DNA from: Sipunculus nudus
Lineage: Eukaryota; Annelida; Sipuncula; Golfingiida; Sipunculidae
Direction: 5' to 3'
Length of the DNA stretch: 64,000 nt
Assembly (NCBI GenBank): GCA_026874595.1
Contig: CM049308.1
Coordinates: forward strand, 12,914,001 to 12,978,000
The position numbers were made by a program, and so were the translations under genes. Below, one piece after another: positions 13,339 through 25,950 of the stretch (its first letter is position 1; every line of letters starts with the position of its first letter). The notes below the pieces were generated by a model that saw only the letters and a program-made list of their open reading frames with translations, had not been told where the DNA came from and did no database searches.

Positions 13339-14637
13339 TTACCGCCTATAAACACTGTTCTTTTGGCTGAGGGCTTTTGTCAGCTTCTGCTGATATTCTA
13401 GTTACATTTGCATCAAAGCTCAAATTAATCCTCAGCAACATCCAGATTGAGTTGCTTTTTTATAAAAGTTTTTTTTTATTATCTTGTTTAACAAAATAAA
13501 TTCTTCAATTGAGAACCATTGATAAGGACACAGGTTGTGCCCATTATCTGAGCATCAAGATTCATGGGTCACTTGAACTTGGTAGTGATAATACCACTTA
13601 GTGTAATTAAGTTGGATGATCTGCGTTCAGCCCGTGTGGAAATCTTGGTTCTATTTAATATTAAATATTCCTGGCAGTCCCACAATCATTTTAGCATTTG
13701 CATTGACCTTAATGGCTTATTTGTTATACTGTTGAAAAAAATTTGTTTAACATAGGCCCAAAAAAAGGCAAAAAAAGTGTGATTTTGAGGCACCCTGTGT
13801 CAATTTTAACAACCCCCCCCCCCCCCCCGCATCAAAAATATTTATATTGATTTTCCTCTTTCAAGAAGATAAAATAATACAATTTTGATCAGAATTCCTT
13901 TGTTATGTAGTGCTTTTAAGCCAAAAAAAATCTGTTATTTTCATGCTTTTCCCTGATCATTTGCAATTTTGGAAACATGCAAACAAAAAAGTAAAAAAAT
14001 AAAATATTGCCCGCATGCACTAGTTTCTGAAAAAAAGTACCTGAAAACCATAGCTTTTTTAGCATCTGTCTGTCCGTCTGTCTATTAGACTGGCACGTTT
14101 TGACACCATTGGACCTAGAAATCTATAACTGAATATCCAGAGAGGTCCATAAAAAATCTCTTTTGAACCCGAAATTAGGTCACTGTGACCGATATCTTCC
14201 GAGCAGTGGTGCTCTTAATTATTTACCCCCCCCCCCCCAAGAATAATTGTATCTGCCAAAACGAAATTTTGCGGATACTATGTTTTTTGACCAGGTTCCG
14301 CTGCCACTGCGTTCGTTTCCTGTTAACTTCTCTGAGACTACTGGACAGATTTTTCGGAAACTTACACCAATTATTGGGTCACATGTGCGCTGGTGCCTAA
14401 CCAATTGGCGTTGACCTCTGACCTTTATTCTCTGCCCAGCGTCCATTTGTTCGTCTGTTTACACACATAATCCCACATATCTTGGGAACCGTTAGACTGA
14501 TCAGGAAAAAAAAATTGTACAAATGGATAGCTTTATAACATACAAAAAATGGTGGCGCCACCTGCAACCATGTTTGCAAAGTGTCCATCTGTTTGTCTGC
14601 CTTGGGTAAAAATCACTCATATCTCTGCAGGGGTTTG

Positions 14638-16375
14638 AAAAACACTTAGAAGCTTATATCTCAGAAACCATTGTTGGATTTTTACAAAACTTACTATGAT
14701 TATTAGGACTGATGGTCTGTTCCTGCTGCACAAGTAAGGGGGCGCCACTTACAATTTCTGATTTTTAATGAATTTTTCTCGGATTTTTCAACTTTGGCCT
14801 TGTGAGCGGGATATCTCCAAAGGTATTCAACACAGGAACTTCATTTCTTCAGTGCTGATGCATATTTACAAAATCTTGGTAATGTTCAAGGACGGGTGAC
14901 CTTGACCTACTTTTCAAGGTCGCATAGCTTAGAATAGAGTAAAACTTAGGAGCTTATTTCTCAGGAAGCATTTGGTGGATTAATATGAAACATGGTACGT
15001 ACCTCTCCAGTTTAAATTTATGACTGAGACATGTACAGATATACATCAATGTGAGAACAAATATTTCGTACTTGTTACTGTTACCGCCGATAAACACTGT
15101 TCTTTTGGCTGAGGGCTTTTGTCAGCTTCTGCTGATATTCTAGTTACATTTGCATCAAAGCTCAAATTAATCCTCAGCAACATCCAGATTGAGTTGCTTT
15201 TTTATAAAGTTTTTTTTTATTATCTTGTTTAACAAAATAAATTCTTCAATTGAGAACCATTGATAAGGACACAGGTTGTGCCCATTATCTGAGCATCAAG
15301 ATTCATGGGTCACTTGAACTTGGTAGTGATAATACCACTTAGTGTAATTAAGTTGGATGATCTGCGTTTAGCCCGTGTGGAAATCTTGGTTCTATTTAAT
15401 ATTAAATATTCCTGGCAGTCCCACAATCATTTTAGCATTTGCATTGACCTTAATGGCTTATTTGTTATACTGTTGAAAAAAATTTGTTTAACATAGGCCC
15501 AAAAAAAGGCAAAAAAAGTGTGATTTTGAGGCACCCTGTGTCAATTTTAACAACCCCCCCCCCCCCCGCATCAAAAATATTTATTTTGATTTTCCTCTTT
15601 CAAGAAGATAAAATAATACAATTTTGATCAGAATTCCTTTGTTATGTAGTGCTTTTAAGCCAAAAAAATCTGTTATTTTCATGCTTTTCCCTGATCATTT
15701 GCAATTTTGGAAACATGCAAACAAAAAAGTAAAAAAATAAAATATTGCCCGCATGCACTGGTTTCTGAAAAAAAGTACCTGAAAACCATAGCTTTTTTAG
15801 CATCTGTCTGTCCGTCTGTCTGTTAGACTGGCATGTTTTGACACCATTGGACCTAGAAATCTATAACTGAATATCCAGAGAGGTCCATAAAAAATCTCTT
15901 TTGAACCCGAAATTAGGTCACTGTGACCGATATCTTCCGAGCAGTGGTGCTCGTAATTATTTACCCCCCCCCCCCCCCAACAATAATTGTATCTGCCAAC
16001 ACGAAATTTTGCGGATACTATGTTTTTGACGAGGTTCCGCTGCCACTGCGTTTGTTTCCAGTTAACTTCTCTGAGACTACTGGACAGATTTTTCGGAAAC
16101 TTACACCAATTATTGGGTCACATGTGAGCTGGTGCCTAACCAATTGGCGTTGACCTCTGACCTTTATTCTCTGCCCAGCGTCCATTTGTTCGTCTGTTTC
16201 CACACATAATCCCACATATCTTGGGAACCGTTAGACTGATCAGGAAAAAAAATTTGTACAAATGGATAGCTTTATAACATACAAAAAATGGTGGCGCCAC
16301 CTGCAACCATGTTTGCACAGTGTCCATCTGTTTGTCTGCCTTGGGTTAAAATCACTCATATCTCTGCAGGGGTTT
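14638..16375. repeat. Second, uninterrupted copy of the 1.75-kb tandem duplication
   Basis: It starts in the ACACTTAGAAGCTTATATCTC unit and runs through GGGGGCGCCACTTAC at about 14,740, which is the empty site for the L1-type element. It continues through GTTACTGTTACCGCC at about 15,075, the empty site for the LTR element, and ends at GCAGGGGTTTGA. It is the internal control that fixes the boundaries and target duplications of both insertions in the first copy. No coding sequence is seen. Confidence 0.85.
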
Positions 16376-17480
16376 GACTAATTCACCTGAAATTCGGCAT
16401 TCGTTTACATCCTGGATAGCTTTCTTGATTTTATGACAGGTAGCGCAACCTACATTCACGTTCACGCTGCTGACATCCATGCTCATATCTGGTTTGACGT
16501 ATCTTCCTGAAAATTTGCATGTGTATGGATCTCACATAGCTCTTTATAATACGCAATAATGACAGGTGGCGCCACCTACATTCAAGTTCACACTTAAGAC
16601 ATCCATGCTTATATCTGGTTAGACGTATCTTTCTGAAAATTTGTGTATAGATCTCACATAGCTCTTTATCATACGCAAAACTGGTGGCCCCACCTGCAAC
16701 CATTTTTGCACAGAGTCCGTCTGTTTATCTGCCGTGGGATAAAATCACTCATGTCTCGGCAGTAGTTTGACATATCTGCCTAAAATTTTGCAGGGTTATG
16801 CATCCTGGACAGCTTTCTTGATTTTATGACAAGTGGCGGCACCTACATTCTAGTTTACTCTACAGACATCCATGCTCATATCTCGGGAACCGTTTTTGCA
16901 TGTTTATAGTTCTCACATATCTCGGGAACCGATTTTGCATGTTTATAGTTCTCACATAGCTCTTTATCATACACAAAACTGGAGGGGCCACCTGCAACCA
17001 TTTTTGCAAAGCGTCCTCTGTTTGTCTGCTATGGGCTAAAATCACTCATATCTCAGTCGTAGTTTGACTTATCTGCCTAAAATTTTGCGCGTTTATACAA
17101 TTTTGATAGCTTTCTCGATTTTTAGGCAGGTGGCGCCACCTACATTTATGTTAACGCTGCAGAAATTTAAGCCTATATCTCAGGATTGGTTGGACATATC
17201 CCCCTTAAATTTTGCATGTGTATAGATCTCGCATGGCTCTTAATCATACACAAAATTGGTGGCGCCAGCTGCCTCCATTTTGGCACAAGTCCTTCTGTTT
17301 GTCTGCTGTTGGATAAAATTACTCATATACATGTAGTGGTTTGACCTATCTGCCTAAAATTTTGCATATGTATACAACTTAGACAGCTTTCTGGATTTTG
17401 TGGTAGGTGGCGCAACCTACATACACATTTCGGCTGCAGACCTCCATGCTTATATGCAACAAACCTCACTCTGTTTCCCC
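16376..17480. repeat. Degenerate ~130-150-bp tandem family with GTGGCGCCACCT cores
   Basis: At least eight imperfect units containing a GTGGCGCCACCTaCATT or CTGCAACCATTTTTGCA core. These are followed by GTCCGTCTGTTT, AAAATCACTCATAT, a GTTTGACNTATCTGCCTAAAATTTTGC box and TAGCTTTCTTGATTTTATG or TCACATAGCTCTTTATCATAC. Weaker copies lie at 21,700-22,010. Short frames across it are by-products of the repeat. Confidence 0.8.
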
Positions 17481-18100
17481 TTGTTACTCAATCCATGCCT
17501 CACTTCACCCGTTCCACTCTGACTTTGGCGGATACACGTAGTCGCTTGTCGACTACCCATATTCTAATTGAAACTTTGACACAAAACATCCAATTTCTTG
17601 ACAATTTATGCATGGATTGCTCTGCATTTTGACTTAAATATTGTCCATGACAATAGTTGGTAGTTCCCGAAAACTGGTGGCGCAACTTGCATTTTTTCTA
17701 ATGTTTACAACGTTTCCCCTTGTTTTTGAGACTTTCAAATGACAGCAAATGAGTCCGTTTCTAGAATTCGGTTTCATCTAGTGTCCTGAAACCTCACGTG
17801 TATACTGATATTGACTGGTTTCTTCAGTTCCTGAAGACTGGTTTTGCCACATGTATTTTTGTTATTGTTTTCCCTTTTTTTGAGAATGCCAAATTATATC
17901 TAAACTATCAAATTTGCAATTGTGGTTTCATCTCGTGTCCTGAAACCTTTCGTTTTATTAGCGGCCCGTTTGAGTAAGTGGATGTCATACAGTAATCACC
18001 TTGTCTGTGTGTCTGTCTGTCCATCTGTTCGTTTTCCTGTACGTTGATGATTTCGTTTCCTGGTGATAACATCAGTTTGGATTGACATACATATTTTACA
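17481..18100. other. No feature recognised
   Basis: Mixed-composition sequence with two weak ACTGGTGGCGCAACTTGCATTT-like remnants of the neighbouring tandem family. No coding frame, RNA or element end is seen. Confidence 0.5.
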
Positions 18101-18780
18101 CTTGACCTATATATGGCCTGCCTCTATCCGATTGCAAGAACTCTTTAGATTTAGGGGTCATTAGGTCAAAGGTCAAGGTCACCAAACCTACTTATTTAGA
18201 AAGGTTGTGGATGTATTTTAAGCCAAACATTTCATCCCAAACCTTCAATCTTGCACATATAGCTGACCTGCAAATAGGGGAAGATTCTGATAGATATTGT
18301 GGTCACAAGGTAAAAAGGTCAAGGTCACAGGGGCCATCTTCCTGCGAATATTTGTTTCCGAATGATAACTCCAGTTTGGAATGACATATTGGTTTTAAAC
18401 TTGACTTATATATGACCCTACAACAATGTAAGATCTTATTGATTTTGGGGTCAAAGGTCAAGGTCACAGGACCCACTTATTTATAAAGATTGTGGATGCA
18501 TTTTAAGCCAAATTTTTCGTCCCAAACCTTCCATCTAACACATATAGGTGACCGATGAGATGAACCTGGTTGATTTGGGGGTCACTAGGTCAAAGGTCAA
18601 TGTCACAGTTGCCATCTGCCCACATATTTGTTTCTAAATAATAACTCCATCCTTTGGATTATCATAATGGTTTCAAACTTGATTTATATATGGCCCCACA
18701 AAAAAGTAAGAATCCTTTTTATTTTGGAGTCATAAGGTCAAATTTCAAGGTCACATGGCAGAAGGCATTATTCATTATGA
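18101..18780. repeat. ~150-180-bp degenerate tandem repeat with AGGTCAAGGTCAC runs
   Basis: Four imperfect units. Each has a GGTCAAAGGTCAAGGTCAC block, a TTATAAAGATTGTGGATGCA-like block with TTTTAAGCCAAA, CATCCCAAACCTTC and a CTTGACTTATATATGGCC block. They are spaced about 150-180 bp apart. The AGGTCA hexamers here are repeat sequence. Confidence 0.75.
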
Positions 18781-20223
18781 TGTCAAATTACAGTCTGAAT
18801 AAGGATTTTGGCTGGACCACATCATGATCAGGGTTTGGACTGGTCAAATTCCTGATTGACATTTGATCGGACGTTATAAAATATTCTCATTATCAATTTC
18901 AGCTGAGCGCCATGACCCACAGGTCCCTTGTTTTATTTTTAGCCCTAAACTGTCAAATATGAAAGGCTATGAATTATCGTACACTAATAGGTGCAGTTTT
19001 TCTCAGCAGTGACTGCGAGGTTGTCCTGAAATTTTGTATGTGCATTAAATTTTATATTTCAGTCTCTTTGTTTTCAAAGAGTGTTTTGAGGGTGAGAGGG
19101 ACGGACTAAAGTTGGCTGTATTTTTTTTTAAATATCTCTTGCTATGTTAACTTTGACTTCCTGTTGATGTATGACAGTTGACACACCTGTCACGCAAAAT
19201 GATAACATGTATCCCAGAATTAGACCAAGTTCCCATTGGTATTCCTCAGATGTCAGGCCTATTGAAACGACGCCACTCCCTGTGAATATGCTCAACTATA
19301 TAAACAAGGGCGTGTATTGCCCATTATTTTCCTATTTCCTGTGATTTCTGATAAAATCTTACACATATGGTTTAATATATTAAAGTACACCCACAAATAT
19401 GCAAACTCACACAGTACATAAGTGTCAAAACCACATTTTCGCAACTGAAAAGAGTACTTAAGTTCCCTATATTTTGGTAAATGTGTACTGAGAGCTTGAG
19501 TCCAAAGTTACGCGGGACCAAGGGGCGGGGGCTATATTTTTGCTGGCATTGGTTTCTCCTTTTGTCTGTTAGCAACATAACTCGAAAAGTTATTGACAGA
19601 TTTTGATTAAATTTTCAGTTTAGCTGGGCAATTATATAAAGGTCATTTGATTAAATTGTGGGGTGAGTTTTATCACTTTCTGGATCTAGGATTTTATAAA
19701 GAAAAAAATGCTGCATTTCTGACAATGTTAAACTGGGGTAATGAGCTGCCTGGGCGGAGGTCTGCGCTTTCTGAGTGCTTTTCTACTTTCTTCACTGACA
19801 TATCATTTTTAATCTTTTCTGCCAATATTCACACTCACATTAATTTCAGATGACATTCAGTACAGATAACTTCATTAAATCTGAACTGAAATGAACTTAA
19901 ACTTATTTTCCTGAAAGAGTGAAAATGAGTGGAATATACACTACTAAGTCCAATTATATACGTGCGCTGTATTAGTAAACGTATGCCCATTTGCATCTTC
20001 GCTGTGTTGTCATAACAACAGGTACTGTCTTATATGATTTATCTTCAATGATGTTAAAACTGGAGTATGAAAAGCAGAAAGCAGACGATCATAGGGGGCA
20101 CCACCTACAGCTCAATTTCGATGAGCTGGTGACTGATATAAATGATAACCGATATGACATCATATAAGCTAATCGTAATATTTTATGATTTACCAAAGTT
20201 GAAATTTAGTCAAGACTCTATTA

Positions 20224-20228
<5 letters not shown>
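18781..20228. other. No feature recognised
   Basis: Moderately AT-rich sequence without coding-like frames, inverted repeats or element ends that I could support. Confidence 0.5.

Positions 20229-20280
<52 letters not shown>
20229..20280. repeat. (TA)n(CA)n microsatellite
   Basis: About 17 TA units followed by about 9 CA units, directly abutting the MITE at 20,280. Confidence 0.95.
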
Positions 20281-20281
<1 letters not shown>

Positions 20282-20437
20282 GTGGAACCCCGCCTTACGA
20301 GCACCCCATAAATGGAACCACCCCACAATTACGACCACGTTTCTTGGTCCCGAATATATAATCCATTTTACGTAGAATTTCACAAAAACGACTACCTCTA
20401 AATTACGACCAAGGTGGTGGTAATTATCCGGTTCCAC
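20280..20437. mobile_element. pogo/Tigger-like MITE
   Basis: About 158 bp from CAGTGGAACCCCGCC to GGTTCCAC. The ends are inverted repeats (GTGGAACC/GGTTCCAC), and internal TTACGAC(C/G)A motifs appear near both ends in opposite orientation. CAGT..AACC ends followed by C-rich sequence are typical of pogo-group Tc1/mariner termini. Target TA is not certain because the left flank is (CA)n. There is no transposase. Confidence 0.6.
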
Positions 20438-21700
20438 AATCGCGGTTTTGTTAAATTTAAATTATGTCAATCGTAAAATTTTATAAAATATTTTATAAAT
20501 AACCTTTATTTATGACTTGTATGATAAAAATATCTTTGTCCTTCTAAGGTGTTGAATATATCAATATAATCTATTGTTTCAGATTATTTGTTAGCTTAGC
20601 TCAACTATAGCTATATAGGGAAAGTGTTTGTCCATAGCCTGCCTTTCCGTCTGTTAACGGGCCACATTGTCACCGTAATCCTCGAGAAGTTCAAACTTCA
20701 CGTATTGACAGGTCCTGATTAGACCATTGTGACCTATATTCTCTGACCTGTGACCTATATTCTCCAAAATACGTGTATGGGCATTAAAAAGGCTCTCAGT
20801 AAATAGCTTTTAGCGAACCTGTAAGCTAATGCGATGGTGTAGCGTCGTCCTTCGTCTGTCGTCTGGCCGTCCATAATGTCCAGCAGGGAAGCAATAAACC
20901 TCATGTATATCCCATTGCACAAGTTCGCACTAGGCCTGTCGGCCTTGTTTTATCACTGTACTTGTATTTTAGAGGATGACATATTGCAGCCTTTTTGTGT
21001 CACTACCTGCACCAACTTACATTTTTACGGGGGAAAAGCTTAGAAACCTTTGAAAATCTTCTCCGACATCATCCAGCCAAATTTTTCAATATTTGACAGA
21101 AATGATCCCAGAGGCGAGCTCTCAAGTTTGTTCAAATGGTTTGGGTTTGATTAATTTTTGCTGAGTTACAGGAATTTGAACTAAGTCATTCGGCCAAGTT
21201 AGCATATCCTAACATAACAACCTCAGAAATCTCAACAACCTCAGGATCTAGCATTGCCAAGTTTTGTGCAAATTTTGGTCACATGACTCATATTTGAAAT
21301 TGCAGTTTTTATGGTGCCACCTACATCGACCTGTTTTAAGGAACAAAAACCTCATAATTTTAGCCTCTTCCTGATTAAAAATGTTTTATAATGAAATTGT
21401 CAAGCTGAATCTCTTTTTTTTTTTACAAAAAATTACCCTAGGGTAGGGTTCTTTCAATTCTATAAGAATAGATTAAGTTCGTTGATTTTTTAGTAGAGTA
21501 ATTGAAAGCTGAGGTTGGTCTTGTGGCCATTTGTGAGCCTGTTTTAAACTGAGGGCTGCAGCTGGCAATTTGTTCTGGTTCACTCGGGGCAACTGCCTGC
21601 CTCAGCTGAGCTTGGTCAGCCCAATGCACCTGACTCAAGAGAAGTGTGATGTATTGGCCTAAAATTTTGACTTGTCCATGCACCTTTGATGGCTTTATCG
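20438..21700. other. No gene; one arm of a 90-bp direct repeat
   Basis: Contains 20,903-20,995 (ATGTATATCCCATTGC, then AGGCCTGT, GGCCTTGTTTTAT, GAGGATGACATATTGCAGCC). It recurs in the same orientation at 22,141-22,233. Nothing else is recognised. Confidence 0.55.
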
Positions 21701-22010
21701 TACACAAGACTGGTGTCGCCACCTAGGATGATTTTTGCACAGTGTATGTTCCTTTTTATTTCTTAGGAGGGATTTGATATATTATCCTGCATCTTGGATA
21801 GCTTTGTCATATACAAGACATGTGGCGCCACCTACAATTGTTTTGGGTTTTATACGTCTGTGCACATAGCTCAAGAGTGGTTTGGGGTATCTGCTGAAAT
21901 TTTAAATGTCCATACATCTTTGATGGCTTTCCCCTACATTAGGCTGGTGGCGCTACCTACAATCATTTTGTGTTTTGAACATCCATGCCAATATTTCAGG
22001 AGTGATGTTT
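21701..22010. repeat. GTGGCGCCACCTAC tandem-family remnants
   Basis: Three diverged units with TGTCGCCACCTA, GTGGCGCCACCTACAAT and GTGGCGCTACCTACAAT, each preceded by TGATAGCTTT or GATGGCTTT. It is related to the array at 16,376-17,480. Confidence 0.65.
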
Positions 22011-22557
22011 GTGTAATTGGTGCTTGTACTTCGGTTTAGAATTTTAGTAATTGCATTGTACATGTGCATGTCACACATGTTCTTGAAAATTAATCAAATA
22101 CTTTTCAAATTATGGTCAAGCATGTTATACCATTATATACCTGATGTATATCCCATTGCGCAGGTTCGTATAAGGCCTGTAGGCCTTGTTTTATAATTTG
22201 TACTTGTATTTTTGAGGATGACATATTGCAGCCATTTATCCAGCTTTCAACAGGGCACAAATCATTTTTCACTGTGACCTAAATTGTTCAAGTTATTGGA
22301 TGAAAACAGGTTTTTAGTTTCAGGTTACCTCTGAAATTAAAATTCGTAACATATAGAATGCTTGGTAAAGGACTGGAGGAACATCCTTCAATCCGATAAA
22401 TGTTATGTATGTTACGTTTGAAGTTTAAATGAACTGAAAGGTCCTGAAAATGTCCAAAGATTCTAGAAATTACTTAAACCTGTAATGTTCAGATTACATG
22501 CACAGACTAATAACATTTGTATTGACAAACTAAACTTTCACGCATTTTATTTGTATG

Positions 22558-23097
22558 CAGGGGTGTGGTCTAAATTGGTCCTGATCCGGTCAAGCTTTTG
22601 GCGGTCCGGTTCTAAGGGTGGTCCGGTCCTAGCGGTCCGGTTCATTTATTCAATCATAATCATAAATTATTTTGAATTATAAATAAAAAAAATGATAGAT
22701 GATAAAATTAAAATTATACAAGCTGACGCAAAAAGTAATAATTGTTATTTAGTAAATAAACCAGATTAGCCCACCAACAACCTATATAGACCCTGAAATT
22801 CTATGTCTAAACTTGCTTAATTGCACATCTTGCTCGAAACAAAATTTCTGCCAGTGGTCCTAGTACATCTACTGTGGTTCAGGAGCCTTCACTAATAAAA
22901 TACCTTCAAACACAAGCACATTGTTCAAAACAAGGGCTTCAGGTTGAAACTTATCACAGAATGTTTTAATAACACTAACTTTTAAATTTCAGAAGGGCCG
23001 GTCAGGTCCAGGGGTAGGTGGTTCAGTATTACTCGTTGCCGTTCCGGTCCGGTCCCAACCTAAATTGTGCACCAAAGCGGTCCAGTCCGCTTCTCTG
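22558..23097. mobile_element. hAT-like MITE with GGTCCGG repeats
   Basis: 540 bp between TTTGTATG (22,550-22,557) and CTTGTATG (23,098-23,105), an 8-bp target duplication with one mismatch. The ends are short imperfect inverted repeats starting CAGNG (CAGGGGTGTGG at the left; CAGAGAAGCGG on the complement at the right). Sub-terminal GGTCCGGT motifs are repeated at both ends. An 8-bp duplication plus CAGNG ends is the hAT signature. The interior is AT-rich with no transposase. Confidence 0.7.
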
Positions 23098-23268
23098 CTT
23101 GTATGTTTGAGAAGACATTTTTTGTCCTTAAGAAGGGGACAACTTAGATCTTTATGGCACAAAGTTTCAGCTAAATATCAAGACATGTCCTTTTTTAGGT
23201 TGCTCAAAAGACCTGAATGGTTGTCATTGTGACCAGTGGCGTCAATTTATCTTCAAGGGTTGAGGACG

Positions 23269-23280
<12 letters not shown>

Positions 23281-23324
<44 letters not shown>
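23281..23324. repeat. (TA)n microsatellite
   Basis: Uninterrupted TA for about 44 bp. Confidence 0.95.
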
Positions 23325-23326
<2 letters not shown>

Positions 23327-24185
23327 TTTTATTGTCTGTGTGGCAGATTTCAAATAAATTACAATTAATTATAAAGTTTAAAAAAAAATAAGGTATTATA
23401 TTTCCAGTGTTGGTTAATTCTAAAGCAGGTTTTGATACATAAAATATCACGGCAAACTTGGAAATAAAACAAAAGTCTATAATTTTAATTACTAATATAT
23501 TTCTTTCCTTAAAGGCTTATATAAATATTATTCTCTGAATATAGTAAGGGGGATAACATTGACCATCCCCTTCTTGCAAAAAAAAAAAAGTATGGGGGAC
23601 ATACCCACTCCCCCATCCCCTGATATTTCAAGGCATGGGGCAAAATTGCAAATGTTAGTTTTAAGAAGCTCCGAAGCCTGGAAAAGCATAAACTGTAACC
23701 ACTTCATCTTGGAAATTAAAACTTTTGTATCAAGATAGATAGTGATAAAATTTCCTTGGAAACCCCATAATTAGGTGACTTGTATGTTCTATTGCCCTTA
23801 GTAATTTGTCAAATTCATTCGAGCGTCAAGGTCCGAAAGCCACTAGATACATCAAGTGGGTAGTCAACAAAGATAAAATAGGTCAGTTTCAATGAAAGAT
23901 ATCAGACAGGACAATTTTATGTATGTAATTTCACATACCTTCCTCATTTGCTATTAATAAATGGAACAGCCCTGTTCTGAGATTGTCTCGGTTTCTTTAT
24001 GTCAGATTCAGCTGAGCATCCTGGTTCATGGGTCACTTGCTTTTTAAAACTCTCAGTTTAAAATACTAAGTACATGTATTCATAAACGTTTTCTGGGAAG
24101 TCTGTCAAGCTATAAAAAAAATTATCTTTCAGGTCCGATCGAGCTTTGTCAATAAAATATGTTTTCCATGTGTTCAACTCTAACA

Positions 24186-24307
<122 letters not shown>

Positions 24308-24700
24308 CGCCCTTACCGCTACTGGGAAAATGTCACACGGTGCAAACATAATAGGCCCTATGTGACAACCAGTTACTGTATAACACTTCGATAAACCAGT
24401 CGAGGGTGAATAAAGTGCTAGAGTGTCACTGCCCTCCTATATTGACTCCAATTATCCAATGGAATTCACCGGAATATCATTAAATATGTTACACCCTGAT
24501 TACTCTGATGATGATGCTTGGTTCAAATACAGGTCAGTATAACCCTCGTTGATGATCTATTTGTCAGTCTGGACAACTATAGGGGCTGATCAAGGACAGG
24601 AATGGGAGGGAAATTATCCATTTTCGCACTGTTTTCACGATAGGCCTAGTGTTAGCCTGTCCTGCCCTCTTCCATAAGTTAGGCCAATATAAATAAAGGG

Positions 24701-24993
24701 TATGGTTCTCAGGCACTTTTTTTTCAGAAATCAATGCTGGCGGGCGGTTTTTTTTATTTTTATTTTTTTGGTATGTTTTGATAAAAATGTCAAAAGATAA
24801 GGGAAAAGCCTGATAATAACAGATTTATTTTGCTTAACAAGTAAAAGCACTACATAACAAAGAAAATTGTATGATTTTATTTTCTTGAAAGAAATAACTG
24901 CAGCTCTAAATTGGTAAGATTCTATTGAAAATCAAAATAAAAATTTTTGATGCGGGGGTTTAAAATTGATGCGGGCGGTGCCTGAGAACCATA
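24701..24993. mobile_element. MITE with TATGGTTCTCAGGCAC inverted ends
   Basis: 293 bp bounded by perfect 16-bp inverted repeats TATGGTTCTCAGGCAC and GTGCCTGAGAACCATA. Further imperfect complementarity (GCGGGCGG-type blocks) lies just inside. The conserved interior (AAGTAAAAGCACTACATAACAAAG and downstream) also appears at 13,835-14,055, 15,570-15,785, 25,654-25,950 and 28,933-30,760. The superfamily is not assigned, and no transposase is seen. Confidence 0.75.
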
Positions 24994-25653
24994 CCTTTTA
25001 TTTTTTTTTTTGGCCTTATGGATTTTTTTTAGGGAACTACTAGTCCCTCCTTGTAAACATAACCCAACCCTTCCTAAAAAAACCTGGATCCGCCCCTGAT
25101 ATGATAAATAAAGGGCACCCGGAGCCAACTGTAGTTCATCCGGTTCAATATCATACATAATGGCAAATAAAAAAGAGTGCACCGTAAGACCCCTCATGTC
25201 GGCCCGGTGTACAGGAGGATGAGAACAAGATATAAAAATGCCCATTAACAGAGGCCAATGAGGTGATCACCATTTGATTCACGCCGGAAGTAGAGAACTC
25301 CAGGCCGAACCAAAGGGTGTGGCACACACTCGTTATCAGTTGTTTTGAAAAGCATAGGCTACTCTGTGCTTGGGTTGAATTTCTTTCTCAGAGTATCAAA
25401 GGTTCATGAAAATATCATGAGGGGGAAAAAAAACCATAATTGATCTCAGTTCACAGACACTGAGGTGATATTCTCAATATGGATAGGTGTGCGTTCTTTG
25501 GCCTTCTGTGTTTACGGTCTGACAGCCGGCTTATTGGAACAGCATGTGTACAGTGTTCGGGTCCTGCGAGCAAGCATTGCGTGCTTTGCTCAATAAAACA
25601 AAATGCAAGGCCTATACTTCCTTTGGCAAAATTAGGCTAAAAAAATAAAAAGA

Positions 25654-25950
25654 TATGGTCTCCGGCACCGCCCGCGCCATTTTTAAACCCCCGCATAAAA
25701 AATGGTTTTTTTTTTAAATTATTTTCAATAGAAACTTACCAATTTTGAGTTCCAGCCGCTCGGACATTTCTTTGAAGAAGATAAAATCATACGGTTTTGA
25801 TAAAATTTCCTTTGTTATGTAGTGCTTTTACTTATCTAGCAAAATAAATCTGTTATTATCATGCTTTTCCCTTATCATTTGATATTTTTATCGAAACATA
25901 CAAAAAAATCAAAACTAAAAATGACGCCCGCCCGCATTGATTTTTTTTTT
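25654..25950. mobile_element. Second MITE copy, inverted relative to 24,701
   Basis: Starts TATGGTCTCCGGCACCGCCCG, contains the complement of the conserved interior (TTTGTTATGTAGTGCTTTTAC), and ends GACGCCCGCCCGCATTGATTTTTT. The right terminal repeat is degraded. Region 24,994-25,653 between the two copies holds no feature I can name. Confidence 0.7.

Larger units (their letters stand above)
775..14637. repeat. First copy of a 1.75-kb tandem duplication, split by two retrotransposons
   Basis: Joining 775-886, 8,635-8,981 and 13,339-14,637 rebuilds a block of about 1.75 kb. It aligns end to end with 14,638-16,375 with only scattered differences, for example in C-run lengths and a few substitutions. 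The L1-type element and the LTR element are absent from the second copy, so both inserted after the duplication. The block contains a degraded MITE related to those at 24.7 and 25.7 kb (around 13,835-14,055), C-homopolymers and GTGGCGCCACCTGCAACC tandem-family sequence. Confidence 0.85.

Noticed and set aside
18160-18620. Clustered AGGTCA half-sites resembling nuclear-receptor elements
   Set aside because: They are part of a degenerate tandem repeat family, with no promoter or gene nearby.
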